Positions 1 through 6,282 of a DNA stretch of 12,998 nucleotides are shown one piece after another. Origin of the DNA: JAIYDJ01 sp038246975 (lineage in GTDB: Bacteria; Pseudomonadota; Alphaproteobacteria; Rhodobacterales; Rhodobacteraceae). The stretch's first letter is position 1; each line of letters starts with the position of its first letter. A program made the translations under genes and the position numbers. The notes below the pieces were generated by a model. That model saw only the letters and a list, made by a program, of their open reading frames with translations. It did no database searches and was not told the origin of the DNA. Location: contig JBBRVJ010000105.1 of NCBI GenBank assembly GCA_038246975.1, positions 1-12,998 of the forward strand, read 5' to 3'.

Positions 1-1
1 C

Positions 2-319
2 ATCGTTAACGGCGGGCGCTACGATCAGATCTTCTTCACCGAAAAGTTCGATGAGGGCATGGCGACGGTGCTGAAAAACACCAGGCAGAAACACAAGGTC
101 GATCTGAAGAAAATCCCCAGGTTCAACGAAAGCGAAGGCCACGGCCCCAAACGCGCCCACCCGGTCGAGGCGTATTTTGACGATCTGTCGATGCATCTGG
201 TCTGGGAAATCTACAAACGGGACTTTCAGGTGTTCAAATACGACTTCGAAGACCCGGCCAACAAGATGCCTTTGGGCGAAGTTGACCTGGCCGAAGTTCA
301 CGCCAAACTGGGCGACTGA
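2..319 (+). CDS. Probable sulfotransferase family 2 protein, C-terminal part
   Basis: The frame is open from base 2 to a TGA at 317-319, so the gene starts before the window and 105 residues are visible. The stretch reads IVNGGRYDQIFFTEKFDEGM at its start, then a charged linker, then YFDDLSMHLVWEIYKRDF and a tail ending DLAEVHAKLGD. An aromatic-rich end with a WEIYKRDFxxFxYDFxDP-type segment resembles, from memory, the C-terminus of Rhodobacteraceae sulfotransferase family 2 proteins, which move sulfate from PAPS to carbohydrate or other acceptors. The PAPS-binding loop would lie in the missing N-terminal part, so the key evidence cannot be seen. A strong hairpin follows 12 bases after the stop, which suggests this is the last gene of its transcript. 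The family call is inference; the reading frame itself is solid. Confidence 0.5.
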   Translation: MVNGGRYDQIFFTEKFDEGMATVLKNTRQKHKVDLKKIPRFNESEGHGPKRAHPVEAYFDDLSMHLVWEIYKRDFQVFKYDFEDPANKMPLGEVDLAEVHAKLGD

Positions 320-330
320 CGCGCCTGCCA

Positions 331-367
331 CCACGGGCGGGGGTTTCACACCCCCGCACCCCCGTGG
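331..367 (+). terminator. Two-tier hairpin after the sulfotransferase gene
   Basis: An inner stem CGGGGG/CCCCCG (338-343 with 351-356, loop TTTCACA) sits inside an outer stem CCACGGG/CCCGTGG (331-337 with 361-367), with a 4-base bulge CACC at 357-360. It is followed by GATATTTATGG, which is AT-rich but not a pure T run. It starts 12 bases after the stop codon and probably ends transcription. A related GTTTCACACCCC hairpin occurs at 9504-9526, so this is also a repeat module. Confidence 0.55.
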
Positions 368-445
368 GATATTTATGGACAGAAAATGCAAAGGCGGGTC
401 GTTCATTTTCCAGGTCAGGAATATTCTACGGGCTTGCCTGCATCG

Positions 446-470
446 GTGCGCCATCGGTTCGAGAACCAAT
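446..470 (-). repeat. 25-bp palindrome-centred repeat, copy 1
   Basis: Read on the minus strand this 25-mer matches 9532-9556 on the plus strand at 22 of 25 positions. It holds the 12-bp palindrome GGTTCTCGAACC (plus-strand 456-467) followed by GATGGCGCAC. It lies between the convergent ends of the sulfotransferase and kinase genes. The rest of 368-552 shows no gene that I can support. Confidence 0.55.
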
Positions 471-552
471 TTTGGAGGGCGGCGTGAAATCCCCAATCTT
501 TCCCTCAACCTGAGATGCCCATGGGTTTTGGGCACCAAGGGCGGCGCGCGAT

Positions 553-567
553 GGCCCCAGAGGGGCC
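553..567 (-). terminator. Hairpin after the PfkB-family kinase gene
   Basis: GGCCCC (553-558), loop AGA and GGGGCC (562-567) form a 6-bp GC stem 21 bases past the kinase stop codon on the minus strand. No T run follows in that direction, so as an intrinsic terminator it is weak. It may instead mark the 3' end of the message. Confidence 0.35.
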
Positions 568-588
568 TGAGCAAGCCGCCACCCCCGA

Positions 589-1572
589 TCAGATCAAGCC
601 TTCCTTCCGGAACAGGGCCTTGAGGTCGGTTTCGGGGCGCGCGCCGAAATGACTGATCACCTCTGCCGCCGCCACGCAGCCCATCCGCCCACAGACCGCC
701 AAGGATTGCCCGGTGGCCATGCCATAGAGGAACCCGGCGGCGAATTGGTCGCCTGCCCCCGTCGCATCCACAGGCACCACCCGGTGCACCGGGACGATGG
801 CCTGTTCTTCGCTGCGAAGCACGATCACCTCGTCCCCCGACCGGGTGCAGACCACCAGCCCGACATCCGCCGAGGCCAGCTTCAATGCCGCCGAAAGGTC
901 GGTCTGGTACAAGGACGTCCATTCGTGTTCGTTGCCAATCACGTAGTCCATGTCCTTGACCAGACGGCGAAAGTCCGTCCGGTGGCGGTCGACGCAAAAC
1001 GGGTCCGAAAGCGCGATCCCGGCTTTGCCGCCCGCCGCATGGCACAGGGCAACTGCGCGCTCGAACGCCTGTTTGCCTTTGGGTTTGTCGTAAAGATAGC
1101 CTTCCAGAAACAGGATTTCGGCCTGCCCCGCCACATCGTCCGACACATCATCGGGCCCGAGTTCCGACGATATTCCAAGATAGGTGTTCATCGACCGCTC
1201 GCCATCGGGGCTGACGAAGATCATCGAGCGCGAGGTGGGCAATTCCCCCCCCAGCACCGGCGGATTGACGAAATCGGTGCCGTTCTCGGCCATGGTCCGC
1301 GCATAGAACCGCCCCAGCGCGTCGTCGTGCACCCGCCCGATGAACCCGGTGGTCAGCCCCAGATTGCCCAAGCCCGCCAGCGTGTTGGCCACCGACCCAC
1401 CCGGCGCCTGCACCCGGTCTTTCATCGCGCCATACAACACTTCGCCCCGGTCGCGTTCGACCAGTTGCATGATGCCCTTTTCGATCCCCATCAGCTCGAT
1501 GAAGCTGTCGTCAGCGGTGGTGAACACATCGACGATCGCATTGCCGATCCCGACGACCTGATAGTTTTTCAT
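589..1572 (-). CDS. PfkB-family sugar/nucleoside kinase (adenosine-kinase-like)
   Basis: 327 residues starting MKNYQVVGIGNAIVD. PfkB (ribokinase) fold proteins move the gamma-phosphate of ATP to a sugar or nucleoside hydroxyl. Visible motifs are APGGSVANTLAGLGNLG at about 57-72, the substrate-side glycine pair, and DATGAGDQFAAGFLYG at 269-284, the second family signature with the anion hole and catalytic base Asp275. The GGSVANT form and the length fit the branch usually annotated as adenosine kinase in Rhodobacteraceae, but substrate cannot be fixed from motifs alone. The ATG at 1572 is chosen because it overlaps the nth stop as ATGA, so the two genes are very likely co-transcribed and translationally coupled. 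A longer in-frame start at 1623 would run into nth coding sequence and is less likely. A GC hairpin lies 21 bases past the stop. Confidence 0.85.
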   Translation of the reverse strand: MKNYQVVGIGNAIVDVFTTADDSFIELMGIEKGIMQLVERDRGEVLYGAMKDRVQAPGGSVANTLAGLGNLGLTTGFIGRVHDDALGRFYARTMAENGTDFVNPPVLGGELPTSRSMIFVSPDGERSMNTYLGISSELGPDDVSDDVAGQAEILFLEGYLYDKPKGKQAFERAVALCHAAGGKAGIALSDPFCVDRHRTDFRRLVKDMDYVIGNEHEWTSLYQTDLSAALKLASADVGLVVCTRSGDEVIVLRSEEQAIVPVHRVVPVDATGAGDQFAAGFLYGMATGQSLAVCGRMGCVAAAEVISHFGARPETDLKALFRKEGLI

Positions 1573-2213
1573 GCGGTTTTTTCCTGATACAGGCACCATT
1601 CCGCAATCGGGCAGACGGGGCATTTGGGTTTGCGCGCGGTGCAGATATAGCGGCCGTGCAGGATGATCCAGTGGTGTGCGTGGCGTTGGTATTCTACGGG
1701 TACGTTATCCTCGACCGCGCGTTCCACAGCCAATTCGTCGCGCCCCGGGGCGATGCCGGTGCGGTTGCCGACGCGGAAAAGATGGGTGTCGATGGCCTGC
1801 GCCGGATGGCCGAACCACATCGACAGGACCACGTTCGCCGTCTTGCGCCCGACCCCCGGCAGGGTCTGCAATGCTGCGCGACTGGACGGCACGACCCCGC
1901 CATAGGCGTCGATCAGCCGTTGCGACAGCTTGATGACGTTTCTGGCCTTGTTGCGGAACAGGCCGATGGACTTGATATGGCCGATCAGCGCCTCCTCCCC
2001 CAGAGCCAGCATCTTTTCCGGAGTGTCGGCCACTGTGAACAGGGCTTTGGTCGCCTTGTTCACACCGATGTCGGTCGCCTGCGCCGACAGCGCCACTGCG
2101 ACCAGAAGGGTGTAGGCGTTCAAATGGTCCAGTTCGCCCTTGGGTTCGGGCTCGATCGCCTGAAACCGGGCAAAGATCGCCTGCATCGCAGGATATTCCA
2201 ACTGGCGCACCAT
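1569..2213 (-). CDS. nth: Endonuclease III, base-excision repair glycosylase/AP lyase
   Basis: 214 residues from MVRQLEYPAM. Endonuclease III removes oxidised pyrimidines and nicks the abasic site. The helix-hairpin-helix LPGVGRKTA is at 118-126 with the catalytic lysine at 124, and the catalytic aspartate is Asp142 in AIDTHLFRVGNRTG. Four cysteines at 191, 198, 201 and 207 have the C-x6-C-x2-C-x5-C spacing of the [4Fe-4S] cluster. All functional residues are present and the length matches the family. The frame stays open upstream to 2333, but the extra 40 residues would cross the start of the divergent methyltransferase gene and do not look like the family, so the ATG at 2213 (upstream GGGCA as a weak ribosome site) is preferred. 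The stop overlaps the start of the downstream kinase gene as ATGA. Confidence 0.93.
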   Translation of the reverse strand: MVRQLEYPAMQAIFARFQAIEPEPKGELDHLNAYTLLVAVALSAQATDIGVNKATKALFTVADTPEKMLALGEEALIGHIKSIGLFRNKARNVIKLSQRLIDAYGGVVPSSRAALQTLPGVGRKTANVVLSMWFGHPAQAIDTHLFRVGNRTGIAPGRDELAVERAVEDNVPVEYQRHAHHWIILHGRYICTARKPKCPVCPIAEWCLYQEKTA

Positions 2214-2287
2214 TTGCCCGATATGCCCGACCTGCCCGCGCCGGACAAGCAAAAGCCGCAGATTCCGGGTCGCAACGCCGGGACCTT

Positions 2288-2302
2288 GCCCATAAGTTGG
2301 GC
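2288..2302. promoter_or_regulatory. Small inverted repeat between divergent repair genes
   Basis: GCCCA-TAAGT-TGGGC lies between nth (start 2213) and the methyltransferase gene (start 2321), just ahead of the latter's Shine-Dalgarno AAGGAG (2307-2312). It could be an operator or a leader hairpin. I see no convincing -35/-10 pair on either strand in this 107-base gap. Confidence 0.25.
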
Positions 2303-2320
2303 GTTCAAGGAGTTGCCCCC

Positions 2321-3175
2321 ATGACCGCCACAACGACTGATCAGCCGCCCCCCTACCACTATTCCGTCATCGCCCGCGCCCTGACACATATCGACAGCGC
2401 AGGTCCCGGTCTGACGCTGGACGGTCTGGCCGAAAAGATGGGGATGAGCCCTGCGCATTTTCAGCGGGTGTTTTCGCAATGGGTTGGCGTGTCGCCCAAA
2501 CGCTATCAGCAATATCTGACGCTGGATCATGCGCGCGCCTTGCTGGCGGATCGGTTCACGGTGCTCGACACGGCGCTGACCACGGGGCTGTCGGGTGGGG
2601 GACGGCTGCACGATCTGTTCCTGACATGGGAAGCGATGAGCCCCGGCGACTATGCCAAGGGCGGTTCGGGGTTGACGATTCTATGGGGGTGGTTCGACAG
2701 CCCGTTCGGCCCGGCGCTGATCATGGGCACCGACAGGGGCATCTGCGGCATCGGCTTTGCCGCGGAAACAGGGGCCGATGCCACGGTGGAAGATCTGCGG
2801 TCGCGCTGGCCGAATGCGCGGTTCGTCGAGAACGCGCTGCACCTGCGGCCTTGGGCGCTTTCGGCCTTCGGCTTGGGCGATGAAAATACGGATACGCCAA
2901 TCTTTCTGATCGGTGCGCCGTTCCAGATCAAGGTGTGGGAGGCATTGCTGCGCATTCCCACCGGACACGTCACCACCTATGGCGAAATTGCCGGGGCCAT
3001 CGGCCATCCGGCGGCCGTGCGGGCGGTCGGCACGGCTGTCGGGCGCAACCCGATCAGTTTTCTGATCCCCTGCCATCGCGCCTTGCGCAAGTCAGGGGGC
3101 TTGGGTGGCTATCATTGGGGTTTGCCCGTCAAACGCGCGATGCTGGCATGGGAGGCGGCGCGGGTCGACGCCTGA
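2321..3175 (+). CDS. AraC-type HTH / methylated-DNA-[protein]-cysteine S-methyltransferase
   Basis: 284 residues. Residues about 16-110 form an AraC-type helix-turn-helix (LDGLAEKMGMSPAHFQRVFS, then YQQYLTLDHARALL). Residues about 120-284 are the O6-alkylguanine-DNA alkyltransferase domain, with FQIKVWEALLRIPTGHVTTY and the active-site IPCHR; Cys251 accepts the alkyl group irreversibly. Later RALRKSGGLGGYHWG fits the guanine-binding end. The N-terminal zinc/phosphotriester domain of E. coli Ada is absent, so this is the shorter two-domain class and sensing through methylphosphotriesters is not expected. The ATG at 2321 has AAGGAG eight bases upstream; the open frame from 2297 is not needed. 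It is divergent from nth, pairing alkylation repair with oxidised-base repair. I leave the symbol blank because ada and ogt are both used for this architecture. Confidence 0.88.
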   Translation: MTATTTDQPPPYHYSVIARALTHIDSAGPGLTLDGLAEKMGMSPAHFQRVFSQWVGVSPKRYQQYLTLDHARALLADRFTVLDTALTTGLSGGGRLHDLFLTWEAMSPGDYAKGGSGLTILWGWFDSPFGPALIMGTDRGICGIGFAAETGADATVEDLRSRWPNARFVENALHLRPWALSAFGLGDENTDTPIFLIGAPFQIKVWEALLRIPTGHVTTYGEIAGAIGHPAAVRAVGTAVGRNPISFLIPCHRALRKSGGLGGYHWGLPVKRAMLAWEAARVDA

Positions 3176-3280
3176 TGCGCGGAAACCTGCCACAGGGTCG
3201 GCGGGCCTGTCCTCCCCTGCGCTGCAATGGTATATCCGACGCTCAGGGCCCGCAGCGGCCTGTGCAATCGAGGCAGCAGC

Positions 3281-3943
3281 ATGATGTTCAAGACCCCCAT
3301 TCTCGTGACCCTTCTCGGCGCAATGGCCCTCACGGCTTGTACGCCGCCCGATCCCAATGCCTATCCCGACGACCCAAACGCCCGGACCAAGAGCGGCGCG
3401 TTGATCGGCGCGCTGACCGGAGCTATGCTGGGGGCTGCCACAACGGACAATGACAAGCTGAAAGGGGCCGCCATCGGCGCGGGGCTTGGCGCGTTGGCAG
3501 GGACCGCCATCGGGGCGACGCTGGACCAGCAGGCCGCCGAGTTGCGCAGCTCGATGAGCACGCCAGGCGTGACGGTTACCAACTTTGGCGACTATCTGGT
3601 CGTCAACATGCCGCAAGATGTGCTGTTCGCGGTCGACAGTGCCACCCTGCGCCCCGACCTGACCCGCGATATCAAGGCAGTCGCGTCCAACCTGATGCGC
3701 TATCCCAACAGCCGGATCGAGGTGATCGGCCACACCGACAACACCGGGTCCGCCGCCTATAATCAGGACCTGTCGCAGCGTCGCGCGGTGTCCGTGGCCA
3801 ACGTGCTGCGCGAAAGCGGCGTGCCGAACGCCCGGATTGCCGCGTTTGGCCGGGGCGAGGATCAGCCCATCGCAACCAACCTGAACCCGCAGGGTCAGGC
3901 GCAGAACCGCCGGGTCGAAATCATCATCCGCCCGACCACCTGA
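3281..3943 (+). CDS. OmpA-family lipoprotein with glycine zipper (YiaD-like)
   Basis: 220 residues from the first of two adjacent ATGs (3281, 3284), with GAGG at 3270-3273 as ribosome site. A signal sequence FKTPILVTLLGAMALTAC ends in the lipobox LTAC, so Cys20 would be lipidated and the protein anchored in a membrane, probably the outer one. Next comes a glycine-zipper region (GALIGALTGAMLGAATT, then GAAIGAGLGALAGTAIG, about 40-85) of the kind that inserts in or packs against membrane. The C-terminal half is an OmpA peptidoglycan-binding domain, with IEVIGHTDNTGSAAYNQDLS, QRRAVSVANVL and a final NRRVEIII; the Asp and Arg that hold the peptide stem are present. Expected role: tying the envelope to the cell wall. 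It ends at a strong terminator, and the gap before it holds no promoter I would defend. Confidence 0.88.
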   Translation: MMFKTPILVTLLGAMALTACTPPDPNAYPDDPNARTKSGALIGALTGAMLGAATTDNDKLKGAAIGAGLGALAGTAIGATLDQQAAELRSSMSTPGVTVTNFGDYLVVNMPQDVLFAVDSATLRPDLTRDIKAVASNLMRYPNSRIEVIGHTDNTGSAAYNQDLSQRRAVSVANVLRESGVPNARIAAFGRGEDQPIATNLNPQGQAQNRRVEIIIRPTT

Positions 3944-3953
3944 ACCCGCTGAG

Positions 3954-3978
3954 CCGGGGGCCGTCGTGCCCCCGGTTT
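3954..3978 (+). terminator. Intrinsic terminator after the OmpA-family gene
   Basis: Stem CCGGGGGC (3954-3961), loop CGTCGT, stem GCCCCCGG (3968-3975), then TTT. It lies 10 bases past the stop codon and before the regulator promoter. The T run is short, as is usual in this GC-rich group. Confidence 0.75.
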
Positions 3979-3983
3979 CCCCA

Positions 3984-4012
3984 TTGGCAGCGTGCCGGAC
4001 TGGTCATATGTT
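3984..4012 (+). promoter_or_regulatory. Sigma-70-like promoter of the GntR-family gene
   Basis: TTGGCA (3984-3989, five of six to consensus), 17-base spacer, TATGTT (4007-4012, four of six). Expected transcript start is near 4019, leaving a leader of about 15 bases with GGAG at 4024-4027 and the ATG at 4034. It follows the previous gene's terminator directly, so the regulator has its own transcript. Confidence 0.5.
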
Positions 4013-4018
4013 CAGACC
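4002..4018. promoter_or_regulatory. Candidate autoregulatory operator GGTC-N9-GACC
   Basis: An inverted repeat GGTC (4002-4005) and GACC (4015-4018) covers the -10 hexamer of the regulator's promoter. FadR-subfamily regulators often bind GGTC/GACC-type half sites and repress their own genes, though usually with a shorter spacer. That link is inference. Confidence 0.3.
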
Positions 4019-4033
4019 GATCCGGAGCCGTCG

Positions 4034-4804
4034 ATGCCCTTCCAGAAAGTCCATGCCGAAAAACTGTCGCAATCCGTGGTTCGTCAGATCGAACTGCTGA
4101 TCCTGCGCGGCATCCTGCGCCCCGGCGAACGGTTGCCCGCCGAGCGCGAGTTGTCCGAACGGCTGGGCGTGTCGCGCCCTTCGCTGCGCGATGCCTTGGC
4201 CGATTTGCAGGATCGTGGGCTGCTGGTGGCGCGTCCTGGGGCTGGGGTCTTTGTGGCCGACGTGTTGGGATCGGCCTTTGCGCCCGCCCTGATCGACCTG
4301 TTTGCCACCCATGACGACGCGGTGTTCGACTATATCTCGTTCCGCCGCGATATGGAGGCGCTGGCCGCCGAACGGGCGGCGCGATTGGGCACCGACACCG
4401 ACCTGAAGGTGATCGACGCGATCCTTGCCAAGATGGAAGCCGCGCATCTGAAACGCGACCCGACCGACGAGGCGCAACTCGATGCCGAGTTTCACATGGC
4501 GATCATCGAGGCGAGTCATAACGTCATAATGCTGCACATGATGCGGTCGATGTATGACCTGCTGCGGCAGGGCGTGTTCTACAACCGCCAAGTGATGTTC
4601 AAGAACCGGATGACCCGCGATCAGTTGCTGGACCAGCATCGCGCCATCCATGCCGCCATTCAGGCGAGAGATGCCGTTGCGGCCCGTGCGGCGGTGGCAG
4701 CGCATCTGGACTTTGTCGAACAGTCGCTGACCGCCCAGATCCGTGCGGCGCGAAACGAGGATGTGGCCCGCCAGCGGTTTGAACACGAGCAGGACCGGAT
4801 GTGA
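4034..4804 (+). CDS. GntR/FadR-family transcriptional regulator (FCD domain)
   Basis: 256 residues from MPFQKVHAEKLSQSVV. The N-terminal winged helix-turn-helix is clear: ILRPGERLPAERELSERLGV, then SRPSLRDALADLQDRGLLVA and RPGAGVFV, the GntR signature. The C-terminal FCD domain (about 90-240) carries the spaced acidic and histidine residues typical of its metal/effector pocket: FRRDMEALAAERAA, DAEFHMAIIEASHN, QHRAIHAA and AAHLDFVEQ. This subfamily (PdhR, LldR, GlcC, FadR) responds to small carboxylates or acyl-CoAs; the ligand here is unknown. A GTG at 3992 would give 14 extra residues but would lie between the -35 and -10 of the likely promoter, so ATG 4034 with GGAG seven bases upstream is preferred. 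No obvious target gene is adjacent; the next genes are the convergent atp genes. Confidence 0.88.
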   Translation: MPFQKVHAEKLSQSVVRQIELLILRGILRPGERLPAERELSERLGVSRPSLRDALADLQDRGLLVARPGAGVFVADVLGSAFAPALIDLFATHDDAVFDYISFRRDMEALAAERAARLGTDTDLKVIDAILAKMEAAHLKRDPTDEAQLDAEFHMAIIEASHNVIMLHMMRSMYDLLRQGVFYNRQVMFKNRMTRDQLLDQHRAIHAAIQARDAVAARAAVAAHLDFVEQSLTAQIRAARNEDVARQRFEHEQDRM

Positions 4805-4823
4805 AAAGACGGGGCTCTAGCCC
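4804..4823 (-). terminator. Weak terminator of the F0 ATP synthase operon
   Basis: On the minus strand GGGC-TAGA-GCCC is followed after CGTC by TTTT (plus-strand 4807-4804). It lies 12 bases past the atpF stop and overlaps the end of the convergent regulator gene. The stem is short, so termination may be partial. Confidence 0.45.
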
Positions 4824-4835
4824 AATACCGTTGAC

Positions 4836-5387
4836 TTAGTGGAACCTTGCGTCCACCAGCTTGATCGCCGCGTCAATGGTGGCTGCGGTACTGGCAGCCG
4901 TCATCTGCTTGACCAGCACGTCGCCTGCCGCCTGTACCGCCAGCGCTATCGCCTGTTCGCGCACCGCACGAATGGCCTCTGCCTCTGCCGAAGCAATCTG
5001 CTCTTCCGCCGATTTCAGACGCCGGGCGATCGAATTCTGCAGGTCATCCTTGGCCTGATTGGCCGCCGCCTGCGCCTCGGTCTTGGCTTGGGCGATGATG
5101 CGCTCGGACTGTTCCTGCACGTCTTTCTGCTTCTTGTCATAGGACGACAGCAAGGCACGCGCCTCTTCGCGCAGTGCTTTGGCTTCGGCGAGGTCGGCTT
5201 TGATTTCGGCGGCGCGGGCGTCGAGCATCCCGGTGATCTTGCCCGGAACTTTTAGGTAAACCAGCACTGCAACAAAGGTGATAAACGACACCAATACCAC
5301 GAAGTCCGTGTTCCCCAGCGAGAAGAACGGCCCCGACGCCGCAAAGGCCGGGGCGGGCAACATCAAGAAAACCATCAGCTTTTTCAT
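4836..5387 (-). CDS. atpF: F0F1 ATP synthase subunit b
   Basis: 183 residues. The stator stalk subunit b ties the membrane a subunit to the F1 head. The N-terminus MKKLMVFLMLPAPAFAAS looks like a cleavable signal sequence ending AFAA, followed by a single transmembrane helix FVVLVSFITFVAVLVYLKV (about 29-47). The remainder is a long alanine- and glutamate-rich coiled coil (EIKADLAEAKALREEARALL, then ERIIAQAKTEAQAAANQAK) as expected for b. The signal-like start separates it from the b' gene four bases upstream. It is the last gene of the operon. Confidence 0.92.
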   Translation of the reverse strand: MKKLMVFLMLPAPAFAASGPFFSLGNTDFVVLVSFITFVAVLVYLKVPGKITGMLDARAAEIKADLAEAKALREEARALLSSYDKKQKDVQEQSERIIAQAKTEAQAAANQAKDDLQNSIARRLKSAEEQIASAEAEAIRAVREQAIALAVQAAGDVLVKQMTAASTAATIDAAIKLVDARFH

Positions 5388-5391
5388 CGGA

Positions 5392-5925
5392 TCAGCCTTT
5401 CAATCGGGCAGCCAGCGCCGCCGCGACCGCGCCTTCGTCGACCTTGCCGCCCAAGGCCGCAAGCAGCGCGCCCGTGGTGTCGCGGGCAACCTCGGCAATC
5501 GCGTCCATCGCACCGGCCTTTATCTCGTCGATCCGCTGTTCCGACTGCGCCGATTTCGCGGCAATTTCGGTGTCTGCCTTGGCGATGGCGATGTTCAGGT
5601 CTTTCTGAATCTCGGCCTTGGTTTCCGCCACGATGCGCGCAGCCTCGACCCGCGCCTTGGCCAGCGCGTCGGTGTAGGCCTTTTCGGCCGCAACAGCCTT
5701 TTGTTTCAGTTCCTCGGCGGCGGCAAGATCATTGGTGATCACGCCGGCCCGTTCGGCCAGAACCGCGCCGATGCGCGGCAGGGCCACACGCGACAGGATC
5801 AGATACATTGCGACCAGCGTCACCAGCAGCCAGAAAACCTGGTTGGGAAAGGTCGAGAGTTCCAGTTGCGGCATGCTCGCCTTTTGGGCGACTTCTCCGG
5901 CAATTGCGGTAGCTTCCGTGGCCAT
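5392..5925 (-). CDS. atpX: F0F1 ATP synthase subunit b' (second stator stalk)
   Basis: 177 residues. Photosynthetic and many alphaproteobacterial ATP synthases use a b/b' heterodimer instead of two b copies. An N-terminal segment ending MPQLELSTFPNQVFWLLVTL leads into a single membrane helix (to about residue 45: LVTLVAMYLILSRVALPRIG), followed by a long charged coiled coil (EELKQKAVAAEKAYTDALAK, then RVEAARIVAETKAEIQKDL). PQLELSTFPNQVFWL is the typical b' entry to the membrane. The ribosome site AAAGGA lies before the ATG. It is separated from atpE by 77 bases containing a strong hairpin and from atpF by only 4 bases, so b' and b should be made at similar, reduced levels. The gene is also called atpG or atpF2. 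Confidence 0.92.
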   Translation of the reverse strand: MATEATAIAGEVAQKASMPQLELSTFPNQVFWLLVTLVAMYLILSRVALPRIGAVLAERAGVITNDLAAAEELKQKAVAAEKAYTDALAKARVEAARIVAETKAEIQKDLNIAIAKADTEIAAKSAQSEQRIDEIKAGAMDAIAEVARDTTGALLAALGGKVDEGAVAAALAARLKG

Positions 5926-5950
5926 CCTGCCGTCCTTTCACGATCCTCGG

Positions 5951-5983
5951 AAAACCCGATCGAAGAGCACGCCCTTCGATCGG
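5951..5983 (-). terminator. Intra-operon hairpin with T run between atpE and b'
   Basis: On the minus strand CCGATCGAAG, an 8-base loop and CTTCGATCGG make a perfect 10-bp stem (plus-strand 5956-5965 with 5974-5983), followed directly by GTTTT. That is an intrinsic terminator in form, 19 bases past the atpE stop and 25 bases before the b' start. Probable role: partial termination or 3' stabilisation, so atpE is made in excess. Confidence 0.65.
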
Positions 5984-6002
5984 TCGTCTCAGGTCGCCGT
6001 GA

Positions 6003-6239
6003 TCAGACTGCGAACATCAGCAGAATGGCGATCAGGAACGAGAAGATGCCCAGAGCTTCGGCAAACGCGATGCCGACGAACAGGTTTGCGGTCTGGCCGG
6101 GGGCCGCCGACGGGTTACGCAGGGCGCCTGCAAGGAAGTTCCCCACGATGTTACCCACACCGATGCCCGCTCCGCCCAGACCGAAAGCGGCCAGACCAGC
6201 GCCGATGAACTTACCCATTTCTGCGATATCGCCTGTCAT
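6003..6239 (-). CDS. atpE: F0F1 ATP synthase subunit c (rotor ring)
   Basis: 78 residues in two hydrophobic hairpin helices. Helix 1 carries the glycine-rich packing motif GLGGAGIGVGN (about 20-30), the polar loop is RNPS at 41-44, and helix 2 holds the proton-carrying Glu61 in IAFAEALGIF. Length and both motifs match family c subunits. Start choice: AAGGAG is followed by ATGACTATG; the second ATG (6239) is seven bases from the ribosome site, while the first (6245) is only one base away, so 6239 is used. The region upstream is AT-rich (CTTCTATCATCTTGCAAATC on the minus strand), which suits strong initiation. Many c copies per enzyme are needed, and the hairpin downstream is consistent with that. 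Confidence 0.95.
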   Translation of the reverse strand: MTGDIAEMGKFIGAGLAAFGLGGAGIGVGNIVGNFLAGALRNPSAAPGQTANLFVGIAFAEALGIFSFLIAILLMFAV

Positions 6240-6282
6240 AGTCATGCTCCTTGATTTGCAAGATGATAGAAGTTTCAGAGCC

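Noticed and set aside
2214..2333. N-terminal extension of nth by 40 residues
   Set aside because: It would cross the start of the divergent methyltransferase gene, and the conserved endonuclease III sequence begins near MVRQLEYPAM.
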